NCBI GenBank assembly: GCA_025201365.1
Contig: JAIXMF010000002.1
Span: 1,612,001 to 1,676,000, forward strand
Direction of reading: 5' to 3'
DNA: 64,000 nucleotides
Source of the DNA: Syncephalis plumigaleata
Lineage: Eukaryota > Zoopagomycota > Zoopagomycetes > Zoopagales > Piptocephalidaceae
Shown here: one piece after another, positions 26,901 to 39,821 of the stretch
Layout: each line of letters starts with the position of its first letter
Numbering within the stretch: position 1 is the stretch's first letter
Notes under the pieces: model-generated
The model's input: the letters and a program-made list of their open reading frames with translations, nothing else
Told to the model about the DNA's origin: nothing
Databases searched by the model: none
Translations under genes and position numbers: made by a program

Positions 26901-29900
26901 TCCCGGTGTTATGTGTTCCATCGAGCCATCTCCTAAACAAGGAGATCGTAATGAACCCGTAGTGGTTAGTTGCTCTGCCGATGACATTACCATCCAGTTG
27001 ACGGGAGGTGGCATTTTGGAGGATCGATTATCATTCAATCTGCACAGTGTATCGGCTACATGCGTGCATCAAGCCATCGAGATTGTAGCCGGTGCCGCTG
27101 TGGCATGGCTATCCTTTGTTGATCAACTCGAGCGTATTCTTAATCCATTTACTGCTCGATGGTCGGCGCGTGATCGTCTACTTATTGCTGCATTGGCCGA
27201 ATCCTCTGACAAAGAAGTGATGCCCGGTGGTGATGCAGCATTCCTGACACGCCCCTCTATTGCTTGGCGATTAAGTCCACCGCCATTCCAGGGTGATTCC
27301 GGCTGGTGGCTACTTACTCGATTACGTCATTGCGCACATAGTCTATCATCGATACAGATTAATCGAGTGAAGCAACGAGTACGTCTACTCGATTTACATG
27401 ACAAAACACGCGTGGAGGATTTGTACGAGGCTACACGACGCTATTTAAGCAGTTGGATCTACTGGGATCAAGAACGTGATCGACAATGCCGTTTACTTGA
27501 TCAAGTATTTGGCTTAACAGCTGCCAATGTAAAACAACATTCATCGGTCAGTCAAGATGGATTCGGTCTTAATACACTGTTAAATCGGTTGGCTCGCGAA
27601 CAAGCCGGTGCAGTATTCGGTCTAACTCGTATTCATCTATGTATCTACGAGCCTAAAAGTGAAAACAACATTACCTTGGGCCCAGTTAAAATGAATATAG
27701 AAACAAAACGACGTGATAAACCTAGCGGCAACGGCAACCACTATACGAAATGGACCCCTGATGCACGCGTATCAATTATGGGCCGTTTCTTCATATCACA
27801 AATAGATATCGACATATCACCTAGTATGTTATCGCTTGTTAAACACGTACTAGAAGTACAACGCAGTTTCTCGTCCTATCAACCGTTAAATCACTTTATT
27901 AACGAACGAGACAGTGCAGCACAAACACCAGGCAACAAGAGTGCATCACACAGGCATCGACTATCACGATCGGCTACCGTTAAAAGTAGTATGACGAATA
28001 ATCCAGATATACTGAAATGGATTGATTATCTACGACAACAAATTACTATACAAATGTTTGTTTCACTACAATCGCTGACTATTACAGCATCAGCTCATAA
28101 TCTACTTTTACGTAGTCAATTATCGGCACTTCATCTCTCATTATTATCTTGTCCACACTCCATGACAATGACATCGTATCCCGCTCTATCAGACACATCT
28201 AGCAATGGAGCAATGGCCGTAATGATGTCGATCTCATTAATGTTACGTCGATTCACTGTTACCATCCAAGAATTGGCTCGACCATCCTCTCAGTTATTAC
28301 GTAATAATAATGGTAAACTATCAGCATCAGCATCAGCATCAACCGCTACTGCTACATCACCGATTGTTCTACTGGAGATTGAACTAACACGACAACGTAT
28401 CAATGGTTCCACCATCTTATTCGATCCATCACAACCCATCGATGCACTACCTGATCTATTGAGTATTCTTGGTAGTATCGGTGGGATATCCATTCGTATA
28501 CCTCAAAGCTTGTTGAAGCTCTACTATTTCGTTGAAGAATGGAAGACTGACAACTTGCCTACCTATGATTTTCTACTACATCGTATACATAATGAATGGA
28601 AACAGACAAGACGATCAGCTACACCGTCGTCGCTACCTGAATTGAATACGCCTCATGTCAATGATGATCGTTGGACATCACTAGTTGCTCATTTACGAAT
28701 CCACTTGCTTGTGAATACGTTGAGGCTACAAGCGGATACATTGCCATCATTGAGTGGATGTTATACGGCACAGCAACTCATGCTAGCCATGCAACCGGGT
28801 CATCATCGTACCATTGATATACAAGGACAAATACATGATCAACAAGTGCGTTTCTCCACTCGTCCATCATCATCATCATCATCATCATCTAATAGCATGA
28901 CATCACCAAGACCTGTATCGTCAACATCAACATCAACATCCTCAACATCATCAGCATCCAAATCAATGGGCGATAAAAGTGGTCAAGGTGTATTCCCCAT
29001 ACCTGCCATTCGATTTGGTAGTCGATATCGTTCTAGTAGTATGATGACTTCTGCTGCTGCTGCTGCGACTACTACTAGTACAAATGCAAATATTCGACGT
29101 GATGGCACAATAACAATTGGCAAGATTCGTACTAGATCGCCACCTGTTACAGCACCTTCCTCGCCAACCCTGCCTAATACAACAATGCTTCCCGTATCAT
29201 CTGATGTATTGGACGTGGTAGTTACAGTTGATTTTGTTGATCTAGTACTTGATGCCGATCTTATGGATAAAGTAATTACCATTCAAGGATTACTCGGTAA
29301 TGAGATCAATGATGCATTAGAGGTGTTTATGGCTGCGAAGAAACGTTATCAGAAGCCATCGCCGTCGTCTGCTAGTACGAGTAAACTAGCAGGACATGAT
29401 TCAAAGGAAAATCAACGGAATATTGCTACTAATACTACTAGTAGCAATAGCAGTAGTAGTTTACATTATTCAGTTAGTGTTGCACTACTCAGTGCACGCG
29501 TTACCGCCATGAGTCCAGCTGCCGCCATGGTATTTGAATCAGACGTGTTACGAGGCTACCTATCCAATCACATATCCGATAGGCCATTGTCATCCGTGGT
29601 GAATACCGAGATATACTGGCGAGTGGTAGCGAAAGGATTAACCCTTTCCTTATGTCATGGATCGGTCGTTGTAGCGGGCAATGGATCGCGCGACACTCAA
29701 TGGCGTCATCGTCGATTAGCCTTTATCCTGCTTGATTTCAAGTTACAAAACTTCCGCGAACGATCTCCCGATCATTATCGTAATCATACCGCGGCATTAC
29801 TCGATGACAACAACGTGAATCGCATCTATATCCAATTGGATCGCGCGCATGCGGTAATGCAACCGGTAGCCCTAGGTAAACTCGTGGATTTTGTCATCTA

Positions 29901-32900
29901 TTATAATCGCGAGCTATCTCGTCGACGCGAGGCAAAGGCAGCCGAGATCAAACGACTCACTGATAATACGCGACGTGTACTACGGTCACTCGATGTCGAA
30001 CTACCAAAGTATAAGGAGACAGGTCGATCACTCCTGGAGGACAAGTCGATATCGATTCAAGTGAGCCGTCTTACCGTTGCAATGCCTCTAGTACGGGATT
30101 GGGAAGGTGGTGTCTTGCCCGCAACGGATCATGCATCATCCAGCAGTAGCAATACTGCGTCATCAAGTGTGCCTGCTTTCCTTATATCTGCCACGGCCAT
30201 TGACATATTAACACGTCGATGGGAGGCGAGTTGCGGTCTATTGAATCAGTTCTATATTCAATTTGTGCCACGATTCAACCAGGCTATCGAGGATCATTTC
30301 GATCCTGCTTGGCATCCGCGTGTCAATCGTATACTATTACCTGCTCTGCAATGTGAAGCGCATGCAGTAGGTACACGTCAAATGAAGCAAGTATGGTTCG
30401 ATGCATGGGCATCAGGTCTAGAAGTTGATATTGACTCGCATGTTGTTCATCATATTGGCACGCTAAGTGCTATCTGGGCGTATAGTCGAGAACGGTTTGA
30501 AGTATTGACCGCGGAAGCATTGGCCAGCAATGATACTGATGATGGTTTACCTACCACAGAAGCTTCTACTAGTAGTAGTACCGATAATAGTAATAATAAT
30601 AATAGGAGTGGTGAATCTATTCAACTAGCCATTGAAGCTCGACTGATGGTTGACAGCGGTATTTGTCGATTCCATCCGCGTTTACCTCGTTTACTACGAC
30701 ATACACCACACTCTGAAACTAATCAGCATGCGCAATACGGCAAGCATAATAATAGTGGCAGTAACAATCATGGTCATTATTCATCTTCTACTAATGCAGC
30801 CTCAAAACGACTATCCACTCGATTCAGTAATGGCAATAATTATGCCACACGATTAGCTCAACTATCGCAGAATAATCCAACACCGTCTACCACGTCGTCA
30901 ACTGATACAACTGCTCGACGTAATAATTATGACAATATTCTAGTGGTGCCAGGACTTAGTCTTCGATCTAGTGTCCAATTGCCACTCGGTTCATCGTTGA
31001 AGAATCGAGAAGCTGCCGCCTCTCAACGAGCACATATCGAAATGAACATACACCCTAGCGAGAACGTACTCTATCCCACGCTAGTCCCCTTTATTGACGA
31101 GTTGCTCTCGGGTTTACAATCAAGTCTAGCTCGACCGACATCACCATCATCAACAACAACATCACCGGTATCCGAACAAGTATCCCGTGACAATGACGAT
31201 AGTAGCAATCTCGGTAGCAATAGCAATAGTAGTATCGTGCCTTCCAACACTGCGCTGTCCATTCCTAATATGCCAATATCTATCTATCTACGTCTCTCGC
31301 GTACTCAGGTGAAGTTGAGTTGCGAGCCTACCGCTCAAGTTTCCGGTCTACTCGATTGGGCCGATGGCCGTTTACTCATTATGCTTACACCGGGTGAGGG
31401 AGAGCAGCGACAGCTAACGCTTAGTGGGCGTATTCTTGATCTATCCGTACGAATACAGCATGCCTTTTCACCGGAACATTGTCTATCGGCGGCTACCGGT
31501 GCCATTGTTTGCAGTGCCTCGATGATGACACAGGCAACGCTAAAGGAACAAGTACGCGAATTAGTAGCATCTCTTAGTGCTAATACTAGAAGCAGCAACA
31601 GCAGCAATACCATTTCTGTTATTCTGGATATGCCTGGCATAACGAGTGATCTAAATATTCGACATTTACAGGATTGGCTTGCATTTGAACGTTGCTGGTT
31701 GACACGTCGGTCTACTACCACTGCTTCTTCCGCCTCCGCCTCGGCTGTACCAATGGCTATGACGAAATCTACATCGAAATCATCGATATCCGCGTCATTA
31801 GCTGTTGATACAACGAATACAACATCGCAGCCATTATCATTATCGTCGTCATCGAGTCAACTGGATACAACATTGTTAAACACGACTAATATGCCATGGA
31901 GTGTATTTATTATATTCAATCTACGTAGCTTGTCATTAAACGCCGACCTTAGCCAAGCAATCGGTATTGCCACGGCAGAACTGACCAGTGTCACCCTTAC
32001 CTCGCGTACCATTCCGGGTGATGTTTCCGTAGCATCATTACACTTGGGATCGGCCGGTCTCCGCTCGGATGGTCGTATTCATAGTGAATTGGCGGTCAAG
32101 GAGATTGACATTCATTTGGCATCATTATTGCAAACATTGCCCATTGGTGCGTCTTCCTCTCGTGTTCTATCGTTGCAACTGGATTTCGGTGGCTTGTCGG
32201 CCATTGTCGATTATGAGTATCAACGCATTCTACTCGCGGAACTCGGCACCATTAAAGCACGAGCCAGTGATCGTTGGCAGAATGTCGGTCGACCAGATGT
32301 GCAATTCGAACTATGCTGCCAGATTGATATCGAACACGTCGAGGGTATTGCAGCCACGAAGACAATTCCATTGCTTATTCGTACGGCCGATAAGATTACG
32401 AGTCTAGTACAAGAGAAGCGAACCATTGTTAAATCGCTTTTTATGGATCGTGACAATAATGCTAGCAATGACACATTGACACCTGTGACCTCCACCGCTA
32501 CCTTAGATAGTGGCACGTCTAAATTGTTAACTACCAAGACGACATCTGCAACAACTGTCATGACTACGGCGGCATCTGTACTCGATACGACATCACCCAA
32601 GTTAACATTGACGATTAACGTGGTGCGGTCAAAGCAGCCATTTATCCCTACTATCTAAGCGATACTGATTGTGCTAGAGCGGTATTGTCCAAGCTTAATC
32701 TGTCATTAATACGAGAGACGATAGACTCGTCGGACAGCCCGATGATAAAACGCGATTTGCAATTAGCACTTGATACGTTATCCCTCGTTAAGTCGCAATG
32801 CCGTAAAATGGACGGACGAAAGGAGCACGACTTGCCTACTTCCGCTGGATTCAACGCGTCGACGAGGGCACTAGTCGTAATATCCTTGCACTGCCCACGG

Positions 32901-33442
32901 CCATTCTTGCCACTAGTGCTCAGCGTCAACAGGATAGTTTACATAGTAATTTAACATTTAGTACGGAATTTATTGGTCACGTAGATATTGCGTTGAATTT
33001 CGGTCTTATCAAATATCTACAAGAATTGGGTGCTCTTTACAAACGACAAATGGATCAACGTGATGGATCTGCTGCTGCTGCCACTACTACATCAACTCGT
33101 GAAGTATTGGATAACACGACAACGAATACGACTAGTGCTACGCCTAATGCACCACCATCATCTGTAGATCATATGGATAATAATAATAATACTGATATCA
33201 GTAAATCTAGTGAATCATCAGGTAAAAAACCAACTTATACGGTCGTTGAACCAGTGAAATTTGATCCAAAACTACGTATTATGGGTGATGCTACACCGCC
33301 ATTAGAGTGGGTGGGCGTGCAACGTCAACGTATTCCAATTATTCTAAATGAAGAGGTGGCCGATCCACTTGAGCAAGCATTGCTACAACTACAAGACATC
33401 TATCGTAATGCTATCGATCTACGTAAGCATGGCATGTATTAG
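20940..33442 (+). CDS. CSF1: Csf1/BLTP1-family bridge-like lipid transfer protein
   Basis: The N-terminus carries a membrane anchor (residues 15-40, FLIFCIITVVIVVLYLFFF) and then the family opening IESIQFGILAGRILFKN and SLSILQGHITFRYWLR. These identify Csf1 (yeast), Tweek (fly) and KIAA1109/BLTP1 (human). Such proteins form long hydrophobic channels at ER contact sites and move phospholipids between membranes. Some twenty short exons cover 20940-26470. A single exon from about 26515 then runs over 6 kb, with low-complexity Ser/Thr loops near 28860, 29040, 30540 and 31740. The C-terminus includes LRIMGDATPPLEWVGVQRQR, the conserved family end, and the frame closes at 33440-33442. One-base losses of frame occur near 32624 and 32815, and the exon at 21890-22260 has an uncertain frame. 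The protein is about 3,600-3,700 residues. Confidence 0.9.
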
Positions 33443-33631
33443 TAATATTATTGACAATGTTCACAATAAAAAGTAACAATAACAACAATCGCATTTATTC
33501 ATATATCATTGTGGTTGAGAAATTTGTATAAAATTAAACCAGATTCGATTCATCGTATCTAGTCGTCTACAAATTTACTTTGATGCAACACAATCAACGG
33601 TGATGATGGAAGTGGTAGTAATATGTTTCAT

Positions 33632-34705
33632 TTAATAAACATAGTCGCGTACGTATAAGCTTTCAGTCTCACCACCGCTACCGCCGGCGTATTTGCCAAC
33701 CGAAGCTTCCGAGTTAGCCTTAGCACGCACCAAGAGTGCTTCTTGGGCAGCCTTGACGTTCTCGGTCTTGCCTTGCCATGTCTTGATGACGGTGGCTTGC
33801 AATGCACGACCATACGAGAAGGTGAGCTTCCATGGGCGCTTGCCTTCAACGCGGTTCATGGCATCCAAGTGAAGCGTGGCTTGCTCCTCGGACTGACCGC
33901 CGGAAAGGAAGGTGATACCGGGAACGGCAGCTGGCACTGTACGCTGCAACACGGTCAATGTGGCATAGCCGATCTCGGCCGGCGAGTATTTACGTGGGCA
34001 GTCTTGACCTGGGCACACCATGTTTGGCTTGAGTAGCGTGCCTTCGAGGAAGATGTGATGATCGTGCAACTTCTTGTAGACGGCCGCCAACACTTGTTGC
34101 GTCACTTCCACGGATCGTTCCAAATCATGATCGCCATCCATAAGGATTTCCGGCTCGACAATGGGTACAAGACCGTTGGCCTGGCAGATCGAGGCGTAAC
34201 GAGCGAGGACATTGGCATTCTCGTCGATGGCCAAAGCGGATGGCTGATGAGTGCCAATACGTAGGACAGAGCGCCATTTGGCGAAGCGTGCACCGGCCTG
34301 GTAGTACTTCTGGCAACGCTCGGCGAGACCGTCCAATCCCTGGGTGGTGGTCTCCTTATCGGTACCGGCCAATGGCACGACACCCTTGTCGACCTTGATA
34401 CCAACGACGATACCTTGCTCGCGCAACAAATCAGCGAAAGGCTTGCCATCGGCAGTCTTCTGGAAGAGGGTCTCCTCGAAAAGGATCACGCCACCGAGGT
34501 AGTTCTTAAGCTCGCTACCAGCGGTGAAGAGCAACTCGCGATAGGCACGACGATGCTCCTCGGCGTTCTCGAGGTTGATGGCATCGAAACGCTTGCCAAT
34601 GGTGCCGGTAGATTCGTCAGCGGCAAGAATACCCTTGCCCGAGGCAACAATGGCGTTGGCAGTCTCAATCAACTCTTGGCGGAACTCTCCGGCGGCGGTC
34701 AACAT
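33632..34705 (-). CDS. Fructose-bisphosphate aldolase, class I
   Basis: One intronless reading frame of 357 residues. It splits fructose 1,6-bisphosphate into dihydroxyacetone phosphate and glyceraldehyde 3-phosphate in glycolysis, and works in reverse in gluconeogenesis. Class I features are clear: [17 protein letters not shown] near the N-terminus, KWRSVLRIG in the middle, the Schiff-base lysine in [20 protein letters not shown], and a C-terminal tyrosine. No class II zinc motif is present. Start chosen at 34705, where homologues begin; an upstream ATG in the same frame would add a hydrophobic tail unlike the family. Codons are strongly G/C-ended compared with neighbours, as expected for very high expression. 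It ends tail to tail with Csf1, 190 bases apart. Most fungi use class II instead. Confidence 0.95.
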   Translation of the reverse strand: MLTAAGEFRQELIETANAIVASGKGILAADESTGTIGKRFDAINLENAEEHRRAYRELLFTAGSELKNYLGGVILFEETLFQKTADGKPFADLLREQGIVVGIKVDKGVVPLAGTDKETTTQGLDGLAERCQKYYQAGARFAKWRSVLRIGTHQPSALAIDENANVLARYASICQANGLVPIVEPEILMDGDHDLERSVEVTQQVLAAVYKKLHDHHIFLEGTLLKPNMVCPGQDCPRKYSPAEIGYATLTVLQRTVPAAVPGITFLSGGQSEEQATLHLDAMNRVEGKRPWKLTFSYGRALQATVIKTWQGKTENVKAAQEALLVRAKANSEASVGKYAGGSGGETESLYVRDYVY

Positions 34706-34837
34706 GTTGATATATATACGTTGAAGTGGAAGCGATAAGTAAATGATAGCAGCAAGGCTATAGATCAAAGTGGTAAAAGGCTACTAGAAAAGAAAACGAA
34801 AGTGAGAAAGAAAAGCGGAAGGGTTCGGGTGATTGAC

Positions 34838-34868
<31 letters not shown>
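34838..34868 (+). repeat. (GAT)n microsatellite
   Basis: About ten GAT/TGA copies, followed by a (TG)n run at 34868-34878, in the upstream region of aldolase. Confidence 0.85.
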
Positions 34869-34869
<1 letters not shown>

Positions 34870-35655
34870 TGTGTGTGTGGACAGATGAGTGGATGATTGG
34901 ATGAATGGATGAGTGTGGATAGGCCAGTTTTAAATTCACGTCATCGTTCGTTAAACAAAATGGAGACGGTCAGTAAGCCAATAGAATGTTGGATTGGGGA
35001 ACACCACCACCACCACCACTACCATGTTTACTCTCATTCATTCATCCACTTTTCTATTTATTTATTCATGTTACCAAGTGTACCTATCGATTTCTATGGT
35101 CATTGCGTATAGAGGACAGTGATGATTTGTTGATGGATACTGTGTATTTATTATGCGTTCCTATAGAATGGTTGTGACGTTGCTATCTATCCACAACTGA
35201 AGCAATACACTAGATGTAGTATTGAGTTATTATCGAGTTAATACAGGAACAACTAGTACATTGACGATATACTCTACTTGTCATTGCTATTGAATAACAC
35301 GTATAGAATGTTCCTAGTTACATATAAATCAACGAACGATAATCATTAGGGAGAGACCACGCTCACTTGATACAATGCTTCCATCCTGCGTTTCATAACG
35401 TTTATGGAGATTGTATCAATTGGGTAATGGCTATATTATTCCGAATACCATTACTGCTCCGCTACTCCTACTACTACTACGAGTAATAAAGATCAGCCTT
35501 CGGTGTTCTTTCCTTATGATTGATTTGGCATAGTAGCGAGCATCATTCCATTTAGGTAGTAAGCATGCGTTCAATAGAATAGTAATCATTGAACCTGTAC
35601 AATGCTAAAAGCTAAATATGGCTATTTACGAATTATGATTTACGCCATTATTCAG

Positions 35656-35663
35656 TATAAATA
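35656..35663 (+). promoter_or_regulatory. TATA-like box (TATAAATA) of the kinase-fold gene
   Basis: A perfect TATAAATA lies 128 bases before the start codon at 35791. The same octamer stands upstream of two other putative secreted-protein genes in this window (43.76 kb on the minus strand and 44.77 kb). Confidence 0.5.
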
Positions 35664-35790
35664 CTACAGGTACATAGCTAGTTGTCATTTTAGACGGAGC
35701 ATTTCAAACATTGTCGCTGTCATTAGTCGTCTTCGCTGCCAATAAATTAGATTCCTTTCTTCTCTCCATTAATTGTAACGATTATTCATT

Positions 35791-37056
35791 ATGCTCGCAA
35801 CTCATCGATTATCCTCTGTTGTATTGACTATCCTGCTCATCATCTCCAATAGTCTGGCAAGTCCAACGGTGCCTAGTTCCAGTTCAGGTAGATTTTAGTC
35901 ATCATCATAATATACACGTACATTAATCATTTGACATGATGAACAGGCGCATCATCGACAAGTGTCGATAGCTTCTCGTCGATATCCAATCTAGTAATCA
36001 CCGATACAATATGTCAAGGTGAACGTTGCTACAATGGAAAGAAATCGTACTTCAAGTGTACCAAGAATAGAGACGATGGCATACGCGAAAGAGATGCTGC
36101 TAATGTAGGTTTAATACTTACGGGTTGATACGTTATATTGCAACGTGCTAATACTCATGGTAACTACATAGAGAATCATACATATGGAAAAGGTATGGAA
36201 GGGCAAGACGGTGATCGGTAGAAGCAATATACGTATACCCTACCGCACAGATAAAATAGAAGATGCCTGGTGTGTTATCTACTCGCTTCTTCCTAGCAAT
36301 ACGATCACCCTATGGGACTATTTCAACGCATTAAGCTGGAATGAAATGGTAGCCATGGTCCTAGTGTACTTTATCAAACAATGAAAGGTACGTGTCACCT
36401 CTCCTCTTCTTTCATAGAGTTGTACAGCTTATTCAATCAATTAATACCATCACCTAGGTCTATCCTATTTGTTGAAAGCGGGTATTGGCTATGAAGGAAT
36501 ATCAGCCAAGGGTAAGCAATTATACATATCTCGATATAATACCTAATAACCGGTTTATTCTATCATCATTCCTCCAGATATTATGGTGTTTACCTCTGGA
36601 CAAGCACGTACACCCACCGTGGTTATCGATAATTACGAAAAGACACAAGTATATGGTTCGGGCATAGCATCAAAAATACAAACACAAATGGCCTACGATG
36701 CGGCCAGTGCCATTTATATCGCACTCGATCATACACCCATTGAAGACAATCCAAATCTTAAACGTACCACAGTTGAAGCCTGTTTAGCACAAGTCAAATC
36801 GATTCTATGTAATCGACCGGTGAAACCACCATTGCGTAAGCCAGTATCAGCACTCATCAAAAGTTGGCAAACACGCTACCCCGAGAGTAAGAATGCACTC
36901 GCTCGACAAAAGATAAAACCATTTCTACGTGATGTCTTTCGACTATTACCTGATGATCCCGAGCAACGTCTCACACCAGATCAATTCCTAGAACGTATGA
37001 ACAAACCATCCCTTCCTCCATCACCTTTCATCTATCCGATAATACCTATTCTCTAA
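35791..37056 (+). CDS. Secreted kinase-fold protein, probable pseudokinase (second copy)
   Basis: Five exons: 35791-35887, 35947-36104, 36172-36387, 36458-36511, 36578-37056. A signal peptide (MLATHRLSSVVLTILLIISN, ending near residue 24) and a Ser-rich spacer precede a kinase-like fold. YFKCTKN stands for the beta-3 strand and WCVIYSLLPSNTITLWDYF for the hinge. The helix before the loop reads KGLSYLLKAG. The catalytic loop GYEGISAKDIMV lacks both the HRD His and Asp, and VVIDNYEKTQVYG replaces DFG. Helices with FLRDVFRLLPDDPEQRLTPDQFL end the C-lobe as in true kinases. One base seems lost at about 36381, just before the 54-base loop exon. Length and exon phases otherwise match the gene at 80-1372, so the two are paralogues. 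Secretion is inferred from the signal peptide. Confidence 0.7.
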
Positions 37057-38181
37057 GTTACCATTTCTTTTCTCCTCTCTTTTATCGTAATCCTACATTA
37101 CAGCAACCACCATACGTACACACATATATATATTTCATTGCACATTGATAGACCATATAGATTCTTACTACATTATTTCGTATAAAATATACATCTTTAC
37201 CAAATGACCTGCCTCATCAATCCACTCGCCTTTCTTCATAGGCAAGCATAGGCATAACCAAGTCGCGAGTACACAATGTGGTTCGTACAGCATCACTCAT
37301 CATTAATAAACATTATGGCGCGTGACTCTCGTGTCACCCTATCCTCTCCTTCACGCATTGTTTGTCGCTATCGCATTGTTCTATTCGTTTACTTCATATC
37401 ATTGTTGATTATGTTGACACGTAGTCATTCCCCTTACATTGTCTCTATCCTCTCACTTTACCTTTTATACAAAAGTATATCCATTTTTTGTATTTACGTG
37501 ATATTGATACGCAATGACGACAATGTTGACTGCTATTCATTCTACGGCATAGGAAAATATCATACACACCATAGATGGCTGTTTTCTTTTTCTTTTGCCA
37601 TTTCCGACCTTCTACTTTTAGATGGAACAGCGTGTATGTATGTATGTATGTGTGTGTGTATCCCGCATTCTACTTGCCTCATTAGTAGGAATGCTTATCG
37701 CGATCATCCCTCCTCTCTCCTTTATTCTCATATGCTTTAACACGTGAAAATCAACAGTGACTACTACTTTCATTTCCCTTGCACGAATAGACACACCATA
37801 ACATGACCACAGTCATGGTTACAATTGTGTATGTTTACACGACTATGCTAAATGGTTCTACCCACACAAAACCACATGACAACCCTGCAAGAGGACAACA
37901 CAATGTGAGAATAACTACAGTATCACAACAGCTATTACACCATCATTAGTACAAATGATGTGCGAATAACGACACCATTGATATACTAAGAGCTGTTAGA
38001 TAATAAAAGTGAAACACTGTTTGTTGTATTACTACTACTACTACTACTGCTACTACTCTAGTACGTGTATTTAACAAACATCATTTTCTATACAAATCAA
38101 CTCATAAACTTACTCGTGAGCACGTCTTTAATCGTACAATTTACGTCATTTCATTAGTATTATTATTAGCAGTATTGTACA

Positions 38182-38185
<4 letters not shown>

Positions 38186-38215
<30 letters not shown>
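38186..38215 (+). repeat. (CT)n microsatellite
   Basis: About fourteen uninterrupted CT dinucleotides in the 37-39 kb spacer. Confidence 0.9.
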
Positions 38216-38218
<3 letters not shown>

Positions 38219-38419
38219 TTAGATATCTGTTATGGTGTAGCTACAACACTCGTTCATCATCATCATCACGATATCCTTTAACAGCCCATTTGGTAGTTGA
38301 TTTATTTACTAACCAATCAATGATACTAAATTATTCATCATCAGCTAACGTCATTTACCAATGATCATCACGCAGTGCAATAAAATAGAATAATCCACAA
38401 TGGTTTAACTAGGGCCTTT

Positions 38420-38440
38420 GATAGATAGATAGATAGATAG
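38420..38440 (+). repeat. (GATA)n microsatellite
   Basis: Five GATA copies in tandem, directly after a 25-base segment that recurs near 45.54 kb. Confidence 0.85.
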
Positions 38441-39356
38441 AACGGCACATTCACTTTTTCGTGTATTTGACAAGTTAATCCATTTGCAATGATCTCATTT
38501 CAGTTGAAATTACGTTCTTATCCGTCAAACGATTCCTCTATTGCAATATTGCTCATGCTTGCATCAACGGTATACTTGTTTTGAAAGCTGAGTTCGCACG
38601 ATAAGCCAAACACTGCAAGTGAATGGGCGTGTGTGAGGCTACATTCGTCCCACGCTCACTTCCCACGCCTCAACAGACACACACACACCCACACACAAAG
38701 TAAGTAGATGTAGGATCACGGGTGTCTATTCTTTTCGTAATTGCTGGTTGGTTAATGGCATGATAGAATAACTGATAGGATCATACTCCTTTCGGCATGT
38801 CCACATGCATCATCCGTAATTTGTAAACCATTTCAGATAAGGAGTGAGGGTGACAACTAGTGTAATATATATTATGTTAAAAGCAACAAGTGTCTATCTA
38901 GTTGAACGCGCATCACACATCACACATTACCCATTACATATACATATTTTCTACAGAATTGATTCTATTTACTCTAGGCAAATATCTACCATTACTGCTA
39001 CATCTACATCTACTATCTAGCCTATTTGTTTCTACTATTCCGGCATACACCACACACACACTTATAGTTCCCGACTGTTGTCACTCGCAGTCACTTGTCT
39101 ACACTATTGCTATTTCTGTTATCCTCATTGTTCTAGTAAATAGTTGCCACTTTTATCACGTGTACTTGCACCTCTTATCAGTATTACATCTACATCTATA
39201 TTTTGTTGTTACTCTTGCGGCTATTTTTCTTTCAAGTAGCAGTAACAGTAGTCCTTTCACTTTTATCAGCTGCTACTTTTTTCTTTTTTTCCACGCTTAT
39301 TACAAACCTATTGAATTTACTAACAAACGAACCACCGTATTCATTCATAATATACA

Positions 39357-39790
39357 ATGGATACTACAACGATCGCTACTACACCTGCTGCTACTTCATC
39401 AGTATCATCGATGTCATTCGATAGGAGACCTCCTACGTCAGACTGGCAGAACAGTGTGGCAATCGGAATCAAATAGTGCAACTCAACTCAACTAGTAGCA
39501 CTACTGCCAATCAACAACATCAGCCACATGAACCTGCCTCCTACCGTATTAAACGAGCACGTATCTCGCCATCTCGTGAATTGTCACCTGGTTTCGCGTA
39601 TCTGATTGTGAAAGTCATGCCAGTTCTGGTAGTCTACGTTCGCTTTTAGATGCCGTTGAATTGGAACATCAACGTTTATCGTCCGCCTCTCCACGATCAG
39701 TCGAGGACAGTTGTGGTGCGAGTAATGTAGAGAGTGATTGGCCAACACTACCTTCCCCTGTACAGTCACAATGCCAGCATGATCATCATC

Positions 39791-39821
<31 letters not shown>

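Larger units (their letters stand above)
34706..35790. other. Divergent promoter region of aldolase and the second kinase-fold gene
   Basis: About 1.1 kb. The aldolase side has a purine-rich stretch and a (GAT)n run; the other side has (CAC)n at 35001-35020 and a TATA-like box near 35656. No ORF of coding character was found. Confidence 0.45.
37057..39356. other. 2.3 kb intergenic region before the CSL gene
   Basis: AT-rich with several microsatellites: (TAC)n near 38030-38055, (CT)n near 38190 and (GATA)n near 38425. T-rich ORFs at 37276-37740 and 38902-39495 have no coding character (poor composition, no family). The last 400 bases are pyrimidine-rich and likely form the promoter and leader of the CSL gene. 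No RNA gene seen. Confidence 0.45.

Noticed and set aside
34055-34738. Several plus-strand open frames across the aldolase gene
   Set aside because: They are shadows of a G/C-rich, highly biased coding sequence on the minus strand; the aldolase frame explains the region fully.
34706-34768. Upstream start for aldolase, adding a hydrophobic 21-residue tail that could be a signal peptide
   Set aside because: Aldolase is cytosolic and the family begins near the Met at 34705; the added part contains TATATATA and is more likely leader or promoter.
38186-38440. Possible CRISPR-like or structured repeat cluster
   Set aside because: These are simple microsatellites (CT, GATA) with no spacers, in a eukaryotic genome.
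37276-39495. T-rich open frames in the spacer before the CSL gene, read as multi-span membrane proteins
   Set aside because: The hydrophobicity comes from a pyrimidine-rich sequence. There is no family match, no splice structure and no sensible start context.
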